NCBI RefSeq assembly: GCF_018100785.1
Contig: NZ_JAGJEC010000001.1
Coordinates: 744,001-808,000 of the forward strand
Origin: Maribacter sp. MMG018
Lineage (GTDB): Bacteria > Bacteroidota > Bacteroidia > Flavobacteriales > Flavobacteriaceae
DNA: 64,000 bases
Direction of reading: 5' to 3'
Part shown: positions 9,630 through 18,404 of the stretch, one piece after another
How the letters are laid out: each line of letters begins with the position of its first letter
Position numbering within the stretch: the first letter of the stretch is position 1
Made by a program: the position numbers and the translations under genes
Notes under the pieces: generated by a model
Told to the model about the DNA's origin: nothing
Databases searched by the model: none
What the model saw: only the letters and a program-made list of their open reading frames with translations

Positions 9630-11099
9630 ATGTTTAAGAAATTTGCTTCGTTACAATGGAAATCTTTTTTTAGGTCTCCCAACTTCGGAAAAAGTCTTGC
9701 GGTAAAGATTCTGATGGGCTTTTTTGCGGTCTATATGTTGATCGTATTAGCGGCCATGGGGGTCGCCAGCTATTTTATCTTAAAAGATATTTTTCCGGAT
9801 CAAAGCCCTATGTGGTCTATAAGTCAGTATATGATTTACTGGATATTGATCGAGTTGTTCTTCCGTTACTTTATGCAGAAGCTTCCGGTTATGGATATAA
9901 AGCCTTTTTTGACCACACCAGTTAAAAAAAGTACTATTGCCCACTATATTTTAGGTCGTTCGGCAGCATCGATCTATAATTTGTTGTCCCTTTTCTTTTT
10001 TGTTCCCTTTTGTATTGTTCTACTTTTTCAAGGGTATTCTTTTCTTAATGTAAGCCTATGGCTGGTGTCGATTATGGCCATTGTACTGGGCATTAATTAT
10101 ATAAATCTATTAATTAATAAAAGCGATAAGGCGCTTATTGCCCTAGGTACCATAATTGCAGTGCTGTATGGACTGGATTATTTTGGTCTCTTCTCGGTAA
10201 AGGACTTTTTCGCACCTATATTTCATGCGTTGTATGCATATCCAATAACGGTGCTTGTGCCCATAGCCCTGGCTGTGCTCATTTATTACCTTAACTACAA
10301 GTACCTGCATAACAAAATATACCTGGATGCAAGCTTAAAACCAAAGGACGTACAGGTGAATGCCAGCGATTTGGCATGGACCAAGAAATTGGGCGATATG
10401 GGAACTTTTCTTCAATTAGACCTTAAAATGATATGGAGGAACAAACGTACCAAGTCGCAGGTATGGATCTCTTTGTTGTTCGTTTTCTACGGATTAATAT
10501 TCTACACGCAGGACATTTATGCCGAAATGATGCCGATGAAGGCATTTTTAGGAGTCTTTATGACGGGGATTTTCCTTAGTAATTTCGGTCAGTTCATACC
10601 CGCCTGGGATAGTAGTTATTATAGTATGATGATGTCGCAGAACATTCCATTGCGAAAGTACTTGGAGTCTAAGGCCTTGCTTATATCGGTCAGTGTTATT
10701 TTTATGTTTTTGCTTACCATCCCCTATGTTTACTTTGGTTGGGAGGCATTGGCCATTAATTTTGGCTGTGCATTGTATAACCTGGGCGTAAATATACCGG
10801 TAATTCTATTTTTCGGTTCCTTCAATAAAAAACGAATAGAATTAGATCAGAGTCCGTTCGGTAATATGCAAGGTACCAGTGCCAATCAATTTTTGATTAT
10901 GCTGCCCGTATTAATAGTGCCGATTCTCATATTCACCCTATTTTATTATTTAATCTCTGTAGAGGCCGCGGTAATCGTTTTATCGGTAATGGGCATTGCA
11001 GGGTTGGCCATGAGAAATTTCCTTTTGGACAAGGTGACCCAACAGTACAGAAAAAAGAAATATGGCATGATCGCCGGATTTAAACAAAAGAATAGCTAA
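9630..11099 (+). CDS. DUF5687 family ABC-type membrane protein
   Basis: 489 residues when started at the ATG at 9630 (MFKKFASLQWKSFFRS). A longer frame runs back to 9492 but overlaps the previous gene and adds a non-hydrophobic, Arg/Lys-rich stretch, so I reject it. The protein has about ten to twelve hydrophobic segments and resembles an ABC-2 permease. DUF5687 proteins of flavobacteria are regularly encoded before an ABC ATPase, as here (11-bp gap). Probably an exporter or membrane-stress transporter; the cargo is unknown. Confidence 0.82.
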   Translation: MFKKFASLQWKSFFRSPNFGKSLAVKILMGFFAVYMLIVLAAMGVASYFILKDIFPDQSPMWSISQYMIYWILIELFFRYFMQKLPVMDIKPFLTTPVKKSTIAHYILGRSAASIYNLLSLFFFVPFCIVLLFQGYSFLNVSLWLVSIMAIVLGINYINLLINKSDKALIALGTIIAVLYGLDYFGLFSVKDFFAPIFHALYAYPITVLVPIALAVLIYYLNYKYLHNKIYLDASLKPKDVQVNASDLAWTKKLGDMGTFLQLDLKMIWRNKRTKSQVWISLLFVFYGLIFYTQDIYAEMMPMKAFLGVFMTGIFLSNFGQFIPAWDSSYYSMMMSQNIPLRKYLESKALLISVSVIFMFLLTIPYVYFGWEALAINFGCALYNLGVNIPVILFFGSFNKKRIELDQSPFGNMQGTSANQFLIMLPVLIVPILIFTLFYYLISVEAAVIVLSVMGIAGLAMRNFLLDKVTQQYRKKKYGMIAGFKQKNS

Positions 11100-11110
11100 C
11101 AATATCGACC

Positions 11111-11806
11111 ATGATTATAACACAGAATTTAACGAAGAAATACGGTAAGCAGACCGTTTTGAATATTGAACATTTAGAAATCCCCACAGGGCAGAGTTTT
11201 GGTCTGGTCGGAAATAATGGAGCTGGCAAGACCACATTTTTTAGTTTGCTGCTAGATTTGATACAGCCTACATCTGGCCATATAGATAATAATGGGGTAC
11301 AGGTAAATACCAGCGAAGAATGGAAGCCTTTTACGTCATCGTTTATAGACGAAACCTTTTTAATAGGGTATTTGACCCCTGAAGAGTACTTTTACTTTAT
11401 TGGAGATCTACGGGGGCAGAACAAAGCGGACGTAGATGCACTATTGGCTCAGTTCGATGATTTTTTTCATGGCGAAATACTTGGGCAAAAGAAGTACCTA
11501 CGCGACCTTTCCAAAGGAAATCAGAAAAAGGCCGGTATTGTGGCTTCTTTTATAGGAAATCCGGAGGTTGTTATTTTAGATGAGCCTTTTGCCAATTTAG
11601 ACCCTACCACCCAGATACGTTTAAAAGCGATCATCAAAGATTTGGCCGCAAAGGAAAATGTGACCGTATTGGTATCCAGTCACGATTTGATCCACGTAAC
11701 CGAAGTTTGTGAACGTATTGTAGTGCTGAACAAAGGCGAAGTGGTCAAGGATATTAAAACATCCACAGAAACATTAAAGGAATTGGAAACCTTTTTTGCC
11801 GGATAA
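11111..11806 (+). CDS. ABC transporter ATP-binding protein
   Basis: 231 residues, a single nucleotide-binding domain. Walker A is GNNGAGKTT (34-42), the signature LSKGNQKKAG is slightly non-canonical (LSKGN for LSGGQ), Walker B with catalytic Glu is VVILDEPFANLDPT, and the H-loop is VSSHD. It most likely energises the DUF5687 permease encoded 11 bp upstream. It is the last gene of the padR operon, and a terminator begins 46 bp after the stop. Confidence 0.93.
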   Translation: MIITQNLTKKYGKQTVLNIEHLEIPTGQSFGLVGNNGAGKTTFFSLLLDLIQPTSGHIDNNGVQVNTSEEWKPFTSSFIDETFLIGYLTPEEYFYFIGDLRGQNKADVDALLAQFDDFFHGEILGQKKYLRDLSKGNQKKAGIVASFIGNPEVVILDEPFANLDPTTQIRLKAIIKDLAAKENVTVLVSSHDLIHVTEVCERIVVLNKGEVVKDIKTSTETLKELETFFAG

Positions 11807-11851
11807 ATTCCTTTTAAAGTACTATAAAAGGTAAAAATGGATATAAAAAAC

Positions 11852-11878
11852 AAAAACCGACTCACGAGTCGGTTTTTT
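11852..11878 (+). terminator. Intrinsic terminator of the padR-ABC operon
   Basis: An 11-bp stem (AAAAACCGACT / AGTCGGTTTTT) with loop CACG and a T6 run. The -33 TTG of the next promoter sits at the end of the T-tract (11877-11879). Confidence 0.85.
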
Positions 11879-11904
11879 GATGTAAAAATCTCATTGTAAT
11901 TTTG
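11877..11904 (+). promoter_or_regulatory. Promoter for sprE (TTG-N17-TAATTTTG)
   Basis: Full Bacteroidota promoter match: TTG at 11877-11879, 17-bp spacer, TAATTTTG at 11897-11904. This predicts a leader of about 210 nt before the sprE start. The leader carries a small hairpin, GTCGTT-TTAT-AACGAC, at 11911-11926. Confidence 0.6.
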
Positions 11905-12122
11905 GAGTCAGTCGTTTTATAACGACGAAACATCGATAAAAAGAGTAAAATCTTCATTTTTTTAAGGTAGATCTTCCTAAAACAAACTAACTGGTTTGTA
12001 AAAATGGAGGACGGGAAAAACAACTAGGGTGTAGTGGATGAAGATAAAATGACGTTTTGTCGATGAACAGTATAATAATATGGTTGTTTTTTAGTTATGC
12101 ATACATACGTAGACAGTCTATT

Positions 12123-14675
12123 TTGAAGCTTAGAAACAAACTTATTTTATCCGGTCTTGTGGGAACATTGTTCTTTAGTGCATGTTCCACGAAAAAAGAT
12201 GCCTTTATCAATCGCAATTGGCATGCCTTGAATACAAAGTATAACACTTTGTACAATGGCAATATTGCTTTTGAAGAGGGCAGGGCCACTTTAAATGACA
12301 CCTATAAAGACGATTATTGGGAAATTTTGCCAATAGAGCGCCTAGAAGTATCCGGAGAGGTTAAGTTAGACTCTGAAGATAATAATCCGAACTTTATCAT
12401 TGCCGAGGAGAAAGCCACAAAGGCCATCCAAAAGCATAGTATGGATATTAAAAACGAGGAACGTAACCCGCAGACCGATGAGGCTTTTCTATTATTGGGG
12501 AAGGCCCGTTACTTTGATGAAAGATATATACCTGCCCTAGAGGCCTTCAATTATATTCTGAACAAGTATTCCGAAAGCGATAAGCTCAATGAGGCAAGCA
12601 TTTGGAGAGAAAAGGTAAACATACGTTTAGAGAACGAAGAGTTGGCGATTAAAAACTTAAAACGCCTAATGAAGTTCGAAAATCTTAAAGACCAAGAATA
12701 TGCCGATGCCCGGGCCATGTTGGCACAAGCCTATATAAATCTAAATGTTCCCGATACGGCCATACAACAGCTTAAGGTAGCTTCACATTATACCAAAAAG
12801 AACCCCGAAAAAGGAAGGTATTACTATATAATAGGACAGCTTTACAATCAACTGGGCTATAAAGACAGTGCCAACTACGCCTTTGATAAGGTGATAGAAC
12901 TTAATAGAAAATCGCCCAGGGTATATATGATCAACGCCGAGATCCAAAAGATCAAGAACACGAAGGTGACCGATGAGAACAAAGAAGAAATGCTGGAGTA
13001 TCTTACTGATTTAGAGGAGAATCGTGAGAACAGGCCTTTTTTAGATAAGATATATAGGCAGATAGCCGAATACCACTTGGCAGAGGGTTCCGATAGTTTG
13101 GCATTGGTCTATTTTAACAGATCGCTACGAGCCACCCAGAACGAGCCAAAGCTTAGTGCCTTGAACTACGAAAACTTGGCGGAATACAACTTTGACCAGA
13201 ACAATTATAAACACGCCGGGGCATACTACGACAGTGTTTTGACCAACTTGGACGAAAACACTAAAAAATATCGTACCATTAAAAAGAAGCTCGACAATCT
13301 AGAGGATGTTATTAAATATGAAGATATTGTACAGTATGCCGATAGTGTGATCAATCTATACTATCTGCCAAAAGATGAGCAAATCGCATATTTTGAGAAA
13401 CATATCGAAGAGCTAAAGGCGGCCAAAGAAGCAGCGCAGAAGAAAGAAAGAGACAAATTAACCGATGGTTTTGCCGCATTTGCCAAAAGTAAGGGCGGAA
13501 AGGAAAACAAAGGTAAATTCTATTTCTACAACATTACCAGTTTAGGATATGGCCAAAATGATTTTAAGAATAGATGGGGCAATCGTGAGCTGGAAGACGA
13601 TTGGCGATGGTCGAACAAATCTGTTACGAATGTTTCGACCGCCGAAGATGCGGTCGCGCAAGGTGATTTAACGGAAACTCCTATTTCTGAAGAAGAAAAA
13701 TTTTCACTTGATTTTTATATGGATCGGCTTCCAAAAGATGTTTCGGTCATTGATAGCCTAAAGACCGAACGCAACTTTGCCAATTATCAATTGGGACTCA
13801 TCTATAAAGAAAAGTTCAAAGAAAATATGTTGGCAGCGGAAAAACTGGAAAGTGTCCTGGCCTCCGATCCCGAAGAGCGCTTGGTGCTTCCATCAAAATA
13901 TAACCTGTATAAAATATACGAGGAAGAGAATAGCCCTTTAATGGCGACAATGAAAGCGGATATTATTGCCAACCATAAAGATTCTAGATATGCAGAAATA
14001 TTATTGAACCCGCAAGCGGTGCTTGCCGACAGTTCGGACAGTCCTGAAAAAAGATATCAAAATTTATTCGAGAAATTTCAGGAGCAAAAGTTCTTGGAGG
14101 TCATTACCGGTACCGAAGAGAATATTAATAGGTTTACGGGAGACCCTATAGTGCCCAAGTTCGAGATGTTGAAAGCCAATGCTATTGGTAGGCTTCAAGG
14201 TTTTGAACCGTTTAAGGAGGCCCTGAACTATGTTGCGTTGACTTACCCGAACAATCCAGAGGGTAAGAAGGCGGAACAGATGATAGCGGAACAATTGCCT
14301 AAGCTGGAATCTACCCAATTTTCACCAGAAACAGGCTCTCAGGGCACCTCTAATTGGAAAGTCGTTTTTCCGTTTAAGAGAAGCGATAACGAAAGGGCAT
14401 TGGAATTGATGGAGTTGTTAGAAAAATCCATTGTAGATTTAAAGTATAAGAATATTGTTTCAAAAGATATTTATAATTTAGAAGAGCAATTTGTGGTAGT
14501 ACATGGCTTTAAATCCAAAGATTTTGCCCTAGGATATGCCGAGCTTTTAAAAAACAACAAGGATTATAAGGTTGCTGATGAGAATTTCGTAATTTTATCT
14601 GACAACTATAAAATAATACAAGTACATAAAAATTTACAAGCATACAAGAACACACTTTTAACCCCAAAACCTTGA
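12123..14675 (+). CDS. sprE: Gliding motility / type IX secretion lipoprotein SprE (PorW)
   Basis: 850 residues if started at TTG 12123, which gives an ideal lipoprotein signal (KLRNKLILSGLVGTLFFSAC, lipidated Cys about residue 21, followed by STKK). Upstream in-frame codons (TTG 12057, ATG 12063) would add about 20 residues before the signal and look wrong. The mature protein has tetratricopeptide repeats (for example AFLLLGKARYFDERYIPALEAF) and the SprE-typical opening about Asn-rich NRNWHALNTKYNTLYNG. SprE/PorW is needed for type IX secretion and gliding in Flavobacterium, probably tethering periplasmic PorE/Por proteins to the translocon. It is followed at 3 bp by a bactofilin. Confidence 0.88.
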   Translation: MKLRNKLILSGLVGTLFFSACSTKKDAFINRNWHALNTKYNTLYNGNIAFEEGRATLNDTYKDDYWEILPIERLEVSGEVKLDSEDNNPNFIIAEEKATKAIQKHSMDIKNEERNPQTDEAFLLLGKARYFDERYIPALEAFNYILNKYSESDKLNEASIWREKVNIRLENEELAIKNLKRLMKFENLKDQEYADARAMLAQAYINLNVPDTAIQQLKVASHYTKKNPEKGRYYYIIGQLYNQLGYKDSANYAFDKVIELNRKSPRVYMINAEIQKIKNTKVTDENKEEMLEYLTDLEENRENRPFLDKIYRQIAEYHLAEGSDSLALVYFNRSLRATQNEPKLSALNYENLAEYNFDQNNYKHAGAYYDSVLTNLDENTKKYRTIKKKLDNLEDVIKYEDIVQYADSVINLYYLPKDEQIAYFEKHIEELKAAKEAAQKKERDKLTDGFAAFAKSKGGKENKGKFYFYNITSLGYGQNDFKNRWGNRELEDDWRWSNKSVTNVSTAEDAVAQGDLTETPISEEEKFSLDFYMDRLPKDVSVIDSLKTERNFANYQLGLIYKEKFKENMLAAEKLESVLASDPEERLVLPSKYNLYKIYEEENSPLMATMKADIIANHKDSRYAEILLNPQAVLADSSDSPEKRYQNLFEKFQEQKFLEVITGTEENINRFTGDPIVPKFEMLKANAIGRLQGFEPFKEALNYVALTYPNNPEGKKAEQMIAEQLPKLESTQFSPETGSQGTSNWKVVFPFKRSDNERALELMELLEKSIVDLKYKNIVSKDIYNLEEQFVVVHGFKSKDFALGYAELLKNNKDYKVADENFVILSDNYKIIQVHKNLQAYKNTLLTPKP

Positions 14676-14678
14676 ACA

Positions 14679-15110
14679 ATGTTTTCAGACAAACAAAAAC
14701 CTAGATCTATGAGCGAAATTGGAGGACAACCCAACAGAATTGAAAAAAACACTAAGATTAAAGGAGATATCGTTTCCGAAGCCGATTTTCGTATCGATGG
14801 AAAATTGGACGGCAACGTAAAAACTTCGGGCAAAGTGGTCATTGGTAAAGATGGTTATATTCACGGCAAGGTAGAATGCGTGAATGCCGATATCGAAGGT
14901 AGCTTCAATGGAGAACTATTGGTTTCCGACTTATTATCGTTAAAATCATCTGCAATAATCGAGGGTACGGTATCCGTTTCTAAATTGGCCGTTGAGCCTG
15001 GTGCTACCTTTAATGCTTCATGTAGCATGAAAGGAAAAGGCCTAGGAACTAATTCAGGAGGGTTCAAATCTTCCGTAGGCGGAAAAAATGAGCCGGCAAA
15101 AGCCTCATAA
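14679..15110 (+). CDS. Bactofilin (polymer-forming cytoskeletal protein)
   Basis: 143 residues. The central bactofilin beta-helix (about 20-120) shows the repeating short strands GDIVSEADFRIDGKLDGNV and GKVVIGKDGYIHGKV, flanked by disordered tails. Bactofilins self-assemble without nucleotide and act as scaffolds for envelope growth or motility machinery. It starts 3 bp after sprE, and its last 23 bp overlap the atpZ start, so it is probably co-transcribed with both. Confidence 0.92.
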   Translation: MFSDKQKPRSMSEIGGQPNRIEKNTKIKGDIVSEADFRIDGKLDGNVKTSGKVVIGKDGYIHGKVECVNADIEGSFNGELLVSDLLSLKSSAIIEGTVSVSKLAVEPGATFNASCSMKGKGLGTNSGGFKSSVGGKNEPAKAS

Positions 15111-15312
15111 CAATTCCGATTTGCTGCGTGCCGCAGCAAGCCTATCGGGTATTGCCATTCAAATGGGAGCAACCATTTATTTGGGCAATTTGTTAGGTTC
15201 TTGGTTGGATGAAAAATTTCAAAAAACATTTTTAGAGGATACAGTTACATTACTTGCCGTATTTTTGTCGATATACTTGGTCATAAAAAAAGTAATGGCC
15301 CTAAATAAATAG
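15088..15312 (+). CDS. AtpZ/AtpI-family ATP synthase accessory protein
   Basis: 74 residues with two transmembrane helices (about 15-35 and 48-68) joined by the short loop GSWLDEKFQKTF. This is the AtpZ/AtpI fold found at the head of F-type ATP synthase operons, where it helps c-ring assembly or cation handling. The ATG lies inside the bactofilin 3' end (23-bp overlap), implying translational coupling. Confidence 0.85.
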   Translation: MSRQKPHNNSDLLRAAASLSGIAIQMGATIYLGNLLGSWLDEKFQKTFLEDTVTLLAVFLSIYLVIKKVMALNK

Positions 15313-15318
15313 GTAAAA

Positions 15319-15705
15319 TTGCTCAAAAAGATATTTTTATACACAGCCGTGTTCGCTTTGGTGGGCACGGTCTCTTATTTCTTGCACAGTCTGTTTTTGC
15401 AAGAAGATGATCTAGAAATTAGATCGATTTTGGAAAAAACATACCTGTTCCATTTTTTGTATTCCCTACTATTGGTTGTCGGGTTTGAAATTCTTTCAAA
15501 ACAACATAAAATATTTGAACAATTAGGTTTTATCTATATAGGCCTGTTGGTTTTTAAAATTGTACTCTTTACGGCCATGCTTTTCCCACAACTAATGGGA
15601 GATCAACCACTTCCCCGTATTTATAGGGCTTTTATTCTTGTTCCTATATTTATATTCTTGTCTTTAGAAGTCTTTTTTGTTTCAAAAATCATGCAAAGAA
15701 AATAA
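15319..15705 (+). CDS. Small four-TM protein in the atp operon (DUF6168-like)
   Basis: 128 residues from a TTG start at 15319 (no ATG in a suitable place). Four hydrophobic segments are visible (about 5-24, 44-62, 72-92 and 100-120). Flavobacterial atp operons usually carry such a protein between atpZ and atpB, a position held by atpI (uncI) elsewhere. I believe it corresponds to DUF6168 but cannot verify this. Its role would be assembly of F0. The start is 6 bp after atpZ. Confidence 0.75.
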   Translation: MLKKIFLYTAVFALVGTVSYFLHSLFLQEDDLEIRSILEKTYLFHFLYSLLLVVGFEILSKQHKIFEQLGFIYIGLLVFKIVLFTAMLFPQLMGDQPLPRIYRAFILVPIFIFLSLEVFFVSKIMQRK

Positions 15706-15732
15706 TCTGGAATTTTAAAGCTTTAAAATTCT

Positions 15733-15761
15733 TTGAATTACGGTAATATTAACTACTTTTG
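15733..15761 (+). promoter_or_regulatory. Promoter for atpB operon (TTG-N18-TACTTTTG)
   Basis: TTG at 15733-15735, 18-bp spacer, TACTTTTG at 15754-15761, an exact Bacteroidota consensus 38 bp before the atpB ATG. It separates the F0F1 genes proper from the upstream bactofilin/atpZ transcript. Confidence 0.75.
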
Positions 15762-15799
15762 CGCAAATTTTCAGGAGCATAATTTTTGATAAAGAAATA

Positions 15800-16978
15800 A
15801 TGAAGGACGTTTCAAAAGTGATTAAAAAGCTAGTGTTGTTTTTGGCAATAGGAAGTTCACTCCAAGGTTTTGCAGTCTCAGAGGGTCAAAAAGAAGGTAC
15901 TGTTAGCAGTAAAGAAGATGTAGATGCATATATTCTGCACCATATTAAAGACGCTCATGACTTTCACCTGTTTTCTTATACAAACAGTGAAGGGGAGAGA
16001 AAGCATGTAGGCTTTCCATTACCGGTAATATTATGGTCCAGCAATGGCTTGGTAACGTTTATGTCCTCTGAATTTCACCATGATGATAACGGCGAGGTCG
16101 TGGTAGAAAAAAATGGTTCTAAGTTCGTTAAGTTGCACAGTAAGATATATGAGTTGGAAGAAGGTGCAACTTCTTTAAGTTTAGACGAAGACCATCATGC
16201 GGCCAATGCGCACAAAGTGTTGGATTTTTCTATCACCAAAAGTGTATTCGGAATTTTATTGGTAGGTCTTTTTATGTTATGGGCCTTTTCTTCTTTGGCC
16301 AAACAATATAAAAGCAAAAGTGTTCCTACCGGTTTTGGTAGGGTTTTAGAGCCGTTGGTGATATATGTACGTGACGAAATCGCCCGTCCTAACATAGGTG
16401 AGAAAAAATACAGAAAGTTTACCGGCTATTTGTTGACCGTATTCTTCTTTATTTGGATTTTGAACCTTTTAGGCTTGACCCCATTTGGCTTTAACGTAAC
16501 AGGACAACTTGCGGTAACCGCTGCATTGGCCATATTTACCTTGTTTATATATACGTTTAGTGGAAATAAAGATTATTGGATGCACATGCTCTGGATGCCA
16601 GGGGTACCTGTGTTGATAAGACCTGTATTGGCTATTATTGAATTGGCCGGGGCGTTTATCATTAAGCCATTTTCATTGTTGGTGCGTCTTTTTGCAAACA
16701 TATCTGCGGGCCACATCGTAGTTATGAGCTTGATCGCTATTATGTTCACCCTTAAGGAAACCCTTACGGTCGGTGGGGCTACGGCCTTGTCTTTTGTGTT
16801 GTCGTTTTTTATCACATTGATAGAAGTATTGGTAGCCTTTTTGCAGGCCTACATATTTACAATGCTTTCGGCCTTGTTTATTGGTATGGCGGTAGCGGAA
16901 CATGAGCATGAACATGAGCATGATGCCGAAGGGCATGTGGTACCGGATGCAGAAGATGTAAGAGGAGATTTTATTTAA
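15800..16978 (+). CDS. atpB: F0F1 ATP synthase subunit a
   Basis: 392 residues, far longer than the E. coli subunit (271). An N-terminal signal-like helix (about 9-26) is followed by about 115 residues of extra periplasmic domain. The standard TM bundle then contains the essential Arg296 in LLVRLFANISAGH. The C-terminus is His/Glu-rich (a run of EH pairs near residue 370). The long N-terminal domain with signal is usual in Bacteroidota. Subunit a forms the proton half-channels against the c-ring. It has its own promoter and leads atpE-F-H-A-G. Confidence 0.97.
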   Translation: MKDVSKVIKKLVLFLAIGSSLQGFAVSEGQKEGTVSSKEDVDAYILHHIKDAHDFHLFSYTNSEGERKHVGFPLPVILWSSNGLVTFMSSEFHHDDNGEVVVEKNGSKFVKLHSKIYELEEGATSLSLDEDHHAANAHKVLDFSITKSVFGILLVGLFMLWAFSSLAKQYKSKSVPTGFGRVLEPLVIYVRDEIARPNIGEKKYRKFTGYLLTVFFFIWILNLLGLTPFGFNVTGQLAVTAALAIFTLFIYTFSGNKDYWMHMLWMPGVPVLIRPVLAIIELAGAFIIKPFSLLVRLFANISAGHIVVMSLIAIMFTLKETLTVGGATALSFVLSFFITLIEVLVAFLQAYIFTMLSALFIGMAVAEHEHEHEHDAEGHVVPDAEDVRGDFI

Positions 16979-16998
16979 GAAGAGTTTTTTTAATTTAA

Positions 16999-17205
<207 letters not shown>

Positions 17206-17228
17206 GAATATTAAACCAAAAAAGACAT

Positions 17229-17262
17229 TTTCCTGCAACGGTTGGTTGCAGGAAATGTTTTA
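17229..17262 (+). terminator. Intercistronic hairpin between atpE and atpF (attenuator/processing element)
   Basis: A perfect 11-bp stem (TTTCCTGCAAC / GTTGCAGGAAA, 17229-17239 and 17245-17255) with a 5-nt loop, followed by TGTTTTAATT. The weak T-run and the position inside an operon suggest partial termination or 3'-end protection of atpE mRNA, which would favour excess subunit c. Confidence 0.6.
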
Positions 17263-17297
17263 ATTATTGATTCGTATTTTAATTTATAGATAAATAA

Positions 17298-17798
17298 ATG
17301 GAAACTTTATTAAACGATTTTTCGCCAGGTTTGTTCATAGTTCAGGTCATTTTGTTATTGGCCTTGATATTTTTGATGGTGAAATTTGCTTGGAAACCAA
17401 TTCTAAATTCTTTGAACGAAAGGGAAGCCGGTATTCAAGATGCTTTGGCCGCAGCTGAAAAGGCAAAAGCCGATATGCAAAATCTTCAGGCGGACAACGA
17501 TAGAATGTTGAAAGAAGCCCGTGCAGAGCGTGAGGCAATGTTGAAGGAAGCCCGTGAGATCAAAGATAAAATGATAGCCGACTCTAAAGAGCAGGCGAAA
17601 GCTGAGGGCGATAAAATGATCAAGCAGGCACAGGCCACAATAGAGAGCGAGAAGAAAGCCGCTGTTGCCGATATCAAAAGCCAAGTGGCGGAACTATCCG
17701 TTAGTATTGCAGAAAAAGTATTGAAAGAGGAATTATCCGCTAAAGACAAGCAGCTTCAATTAGTGGAGAAAATGTTGGGTGATATCAAATTGAACTAA
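17298..17798 (+). CDS. atpF: F0F1 ATP synthase subunit b
   Basis: 166 residues. One N-terminal transmembrane helix (about 12-32, ending FAWKPIL) is followed by a long charged coiled coil (Ala/Lys/Glu-rich, 40-160), the peripheral stator stalk. This is the usual length for the family. It is placed between atpE and atpH with a 5-bp gap to atpH. Confidence 0.96.
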   Translation: METLLNDFSPGLFIVQVILLLALIFLMVKFAWKPILNSLNEREAGIQDALAAAEKAKADMQNLQADNDRMLKEARAEREAMLKEAREIKDKMIADSKEQAKAEGDKMIKQAQATIESEKKAAVADIKSQVAELSVSIAEKVLKEELSAKDKQLQLVEKMLGDIKLN

Positions 17799-17803
17799 AA
17801 GAA

Positions 17804-18343
17804 ATGAGCGACTCTAGAGCAGCAATCAGATATGCGAAGGCCATTTTGGATTTGGCAGTGGAAAACAAGGCTACCGATGCCGTTGAGAAAGATATGCGTA
17901 CCATAGTGGATACCATTTCAGACAGCACGGATCTAAAAGATATGTTGTCTAGCCCTGTTATTTCCGGAGACGTAAAAAAGAAAGTCTTGAACGAGGTTTT
18001 CAAAGGGTCTCATGCAATTACCGATGGAATGATAGGCATGTTGGTAGACAACAAAAGGGTTGCTATGTTGAACGAGGTAGCTTTAAAGTACATCATTCTA
18101 AACGAGCAATTGAAAGGAAATGATGTAGCATACGTAACTACCGCGGTTCCTATGGACGAAGCCTTGGAAAAAAAGGTTTTGAAACATGTAGCCTCCATTA
18201 CCGGCAATGAGGTAACCATTGAAAATAAGATCGATGAGAGTATCATCGGTGGGTTTGTTTTAAGAGTGGGCGATTTGCAGTACGATGCCAGCATTTCGAA
18301 CAAATTGAACAATTTAAAAAGAGAATTTACAAACAGTCTATAA
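17804..18343 (+). CDS. atpH: F0F1 ATP synthase subunit delta
   Basis: 179 residues. The N-terminal helical bundle starts RAAIRYAKAILDLA, as in OSCP/delta. The C-terminal family motif is ENKIDESIIGGFVLRVGDLQYDAS (the central IDESIIGGFVLRVG is diagnostic). It joins the stator b subunits to the top of the alpha/beta ring. It follows atpF by 5 bp. Confidence 0.96.
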   Translation: MSDSRAAIRYAKAILDLAVENKATDAVEKDMRTIVDTISDSTDLKDMLSSPVISGDVKKKVLNEVFKGSHAITDGMIGMLVDNKRVAMLNEVALKYIILNEQLKGNDVAYVTTAVPMDEALEKKVLKHVASITGNEVTIENKIDESIIGGFVLRVGDLQYDASISNKLNNLKREFTNSL

Positions 18344-18404
18344 TAATTATTAGTAGAAAGAGAGGGGTGAAACTCCTTATTTCAACACTTTATATCTAGA
18401 ACAT

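Noticed and set aside
14861..15229. 122-codon ORF antisense to the bactofilin/atpZ junction
   Set aside because: Both sense genes are strongly supported and overlap in the normal operon fashion.
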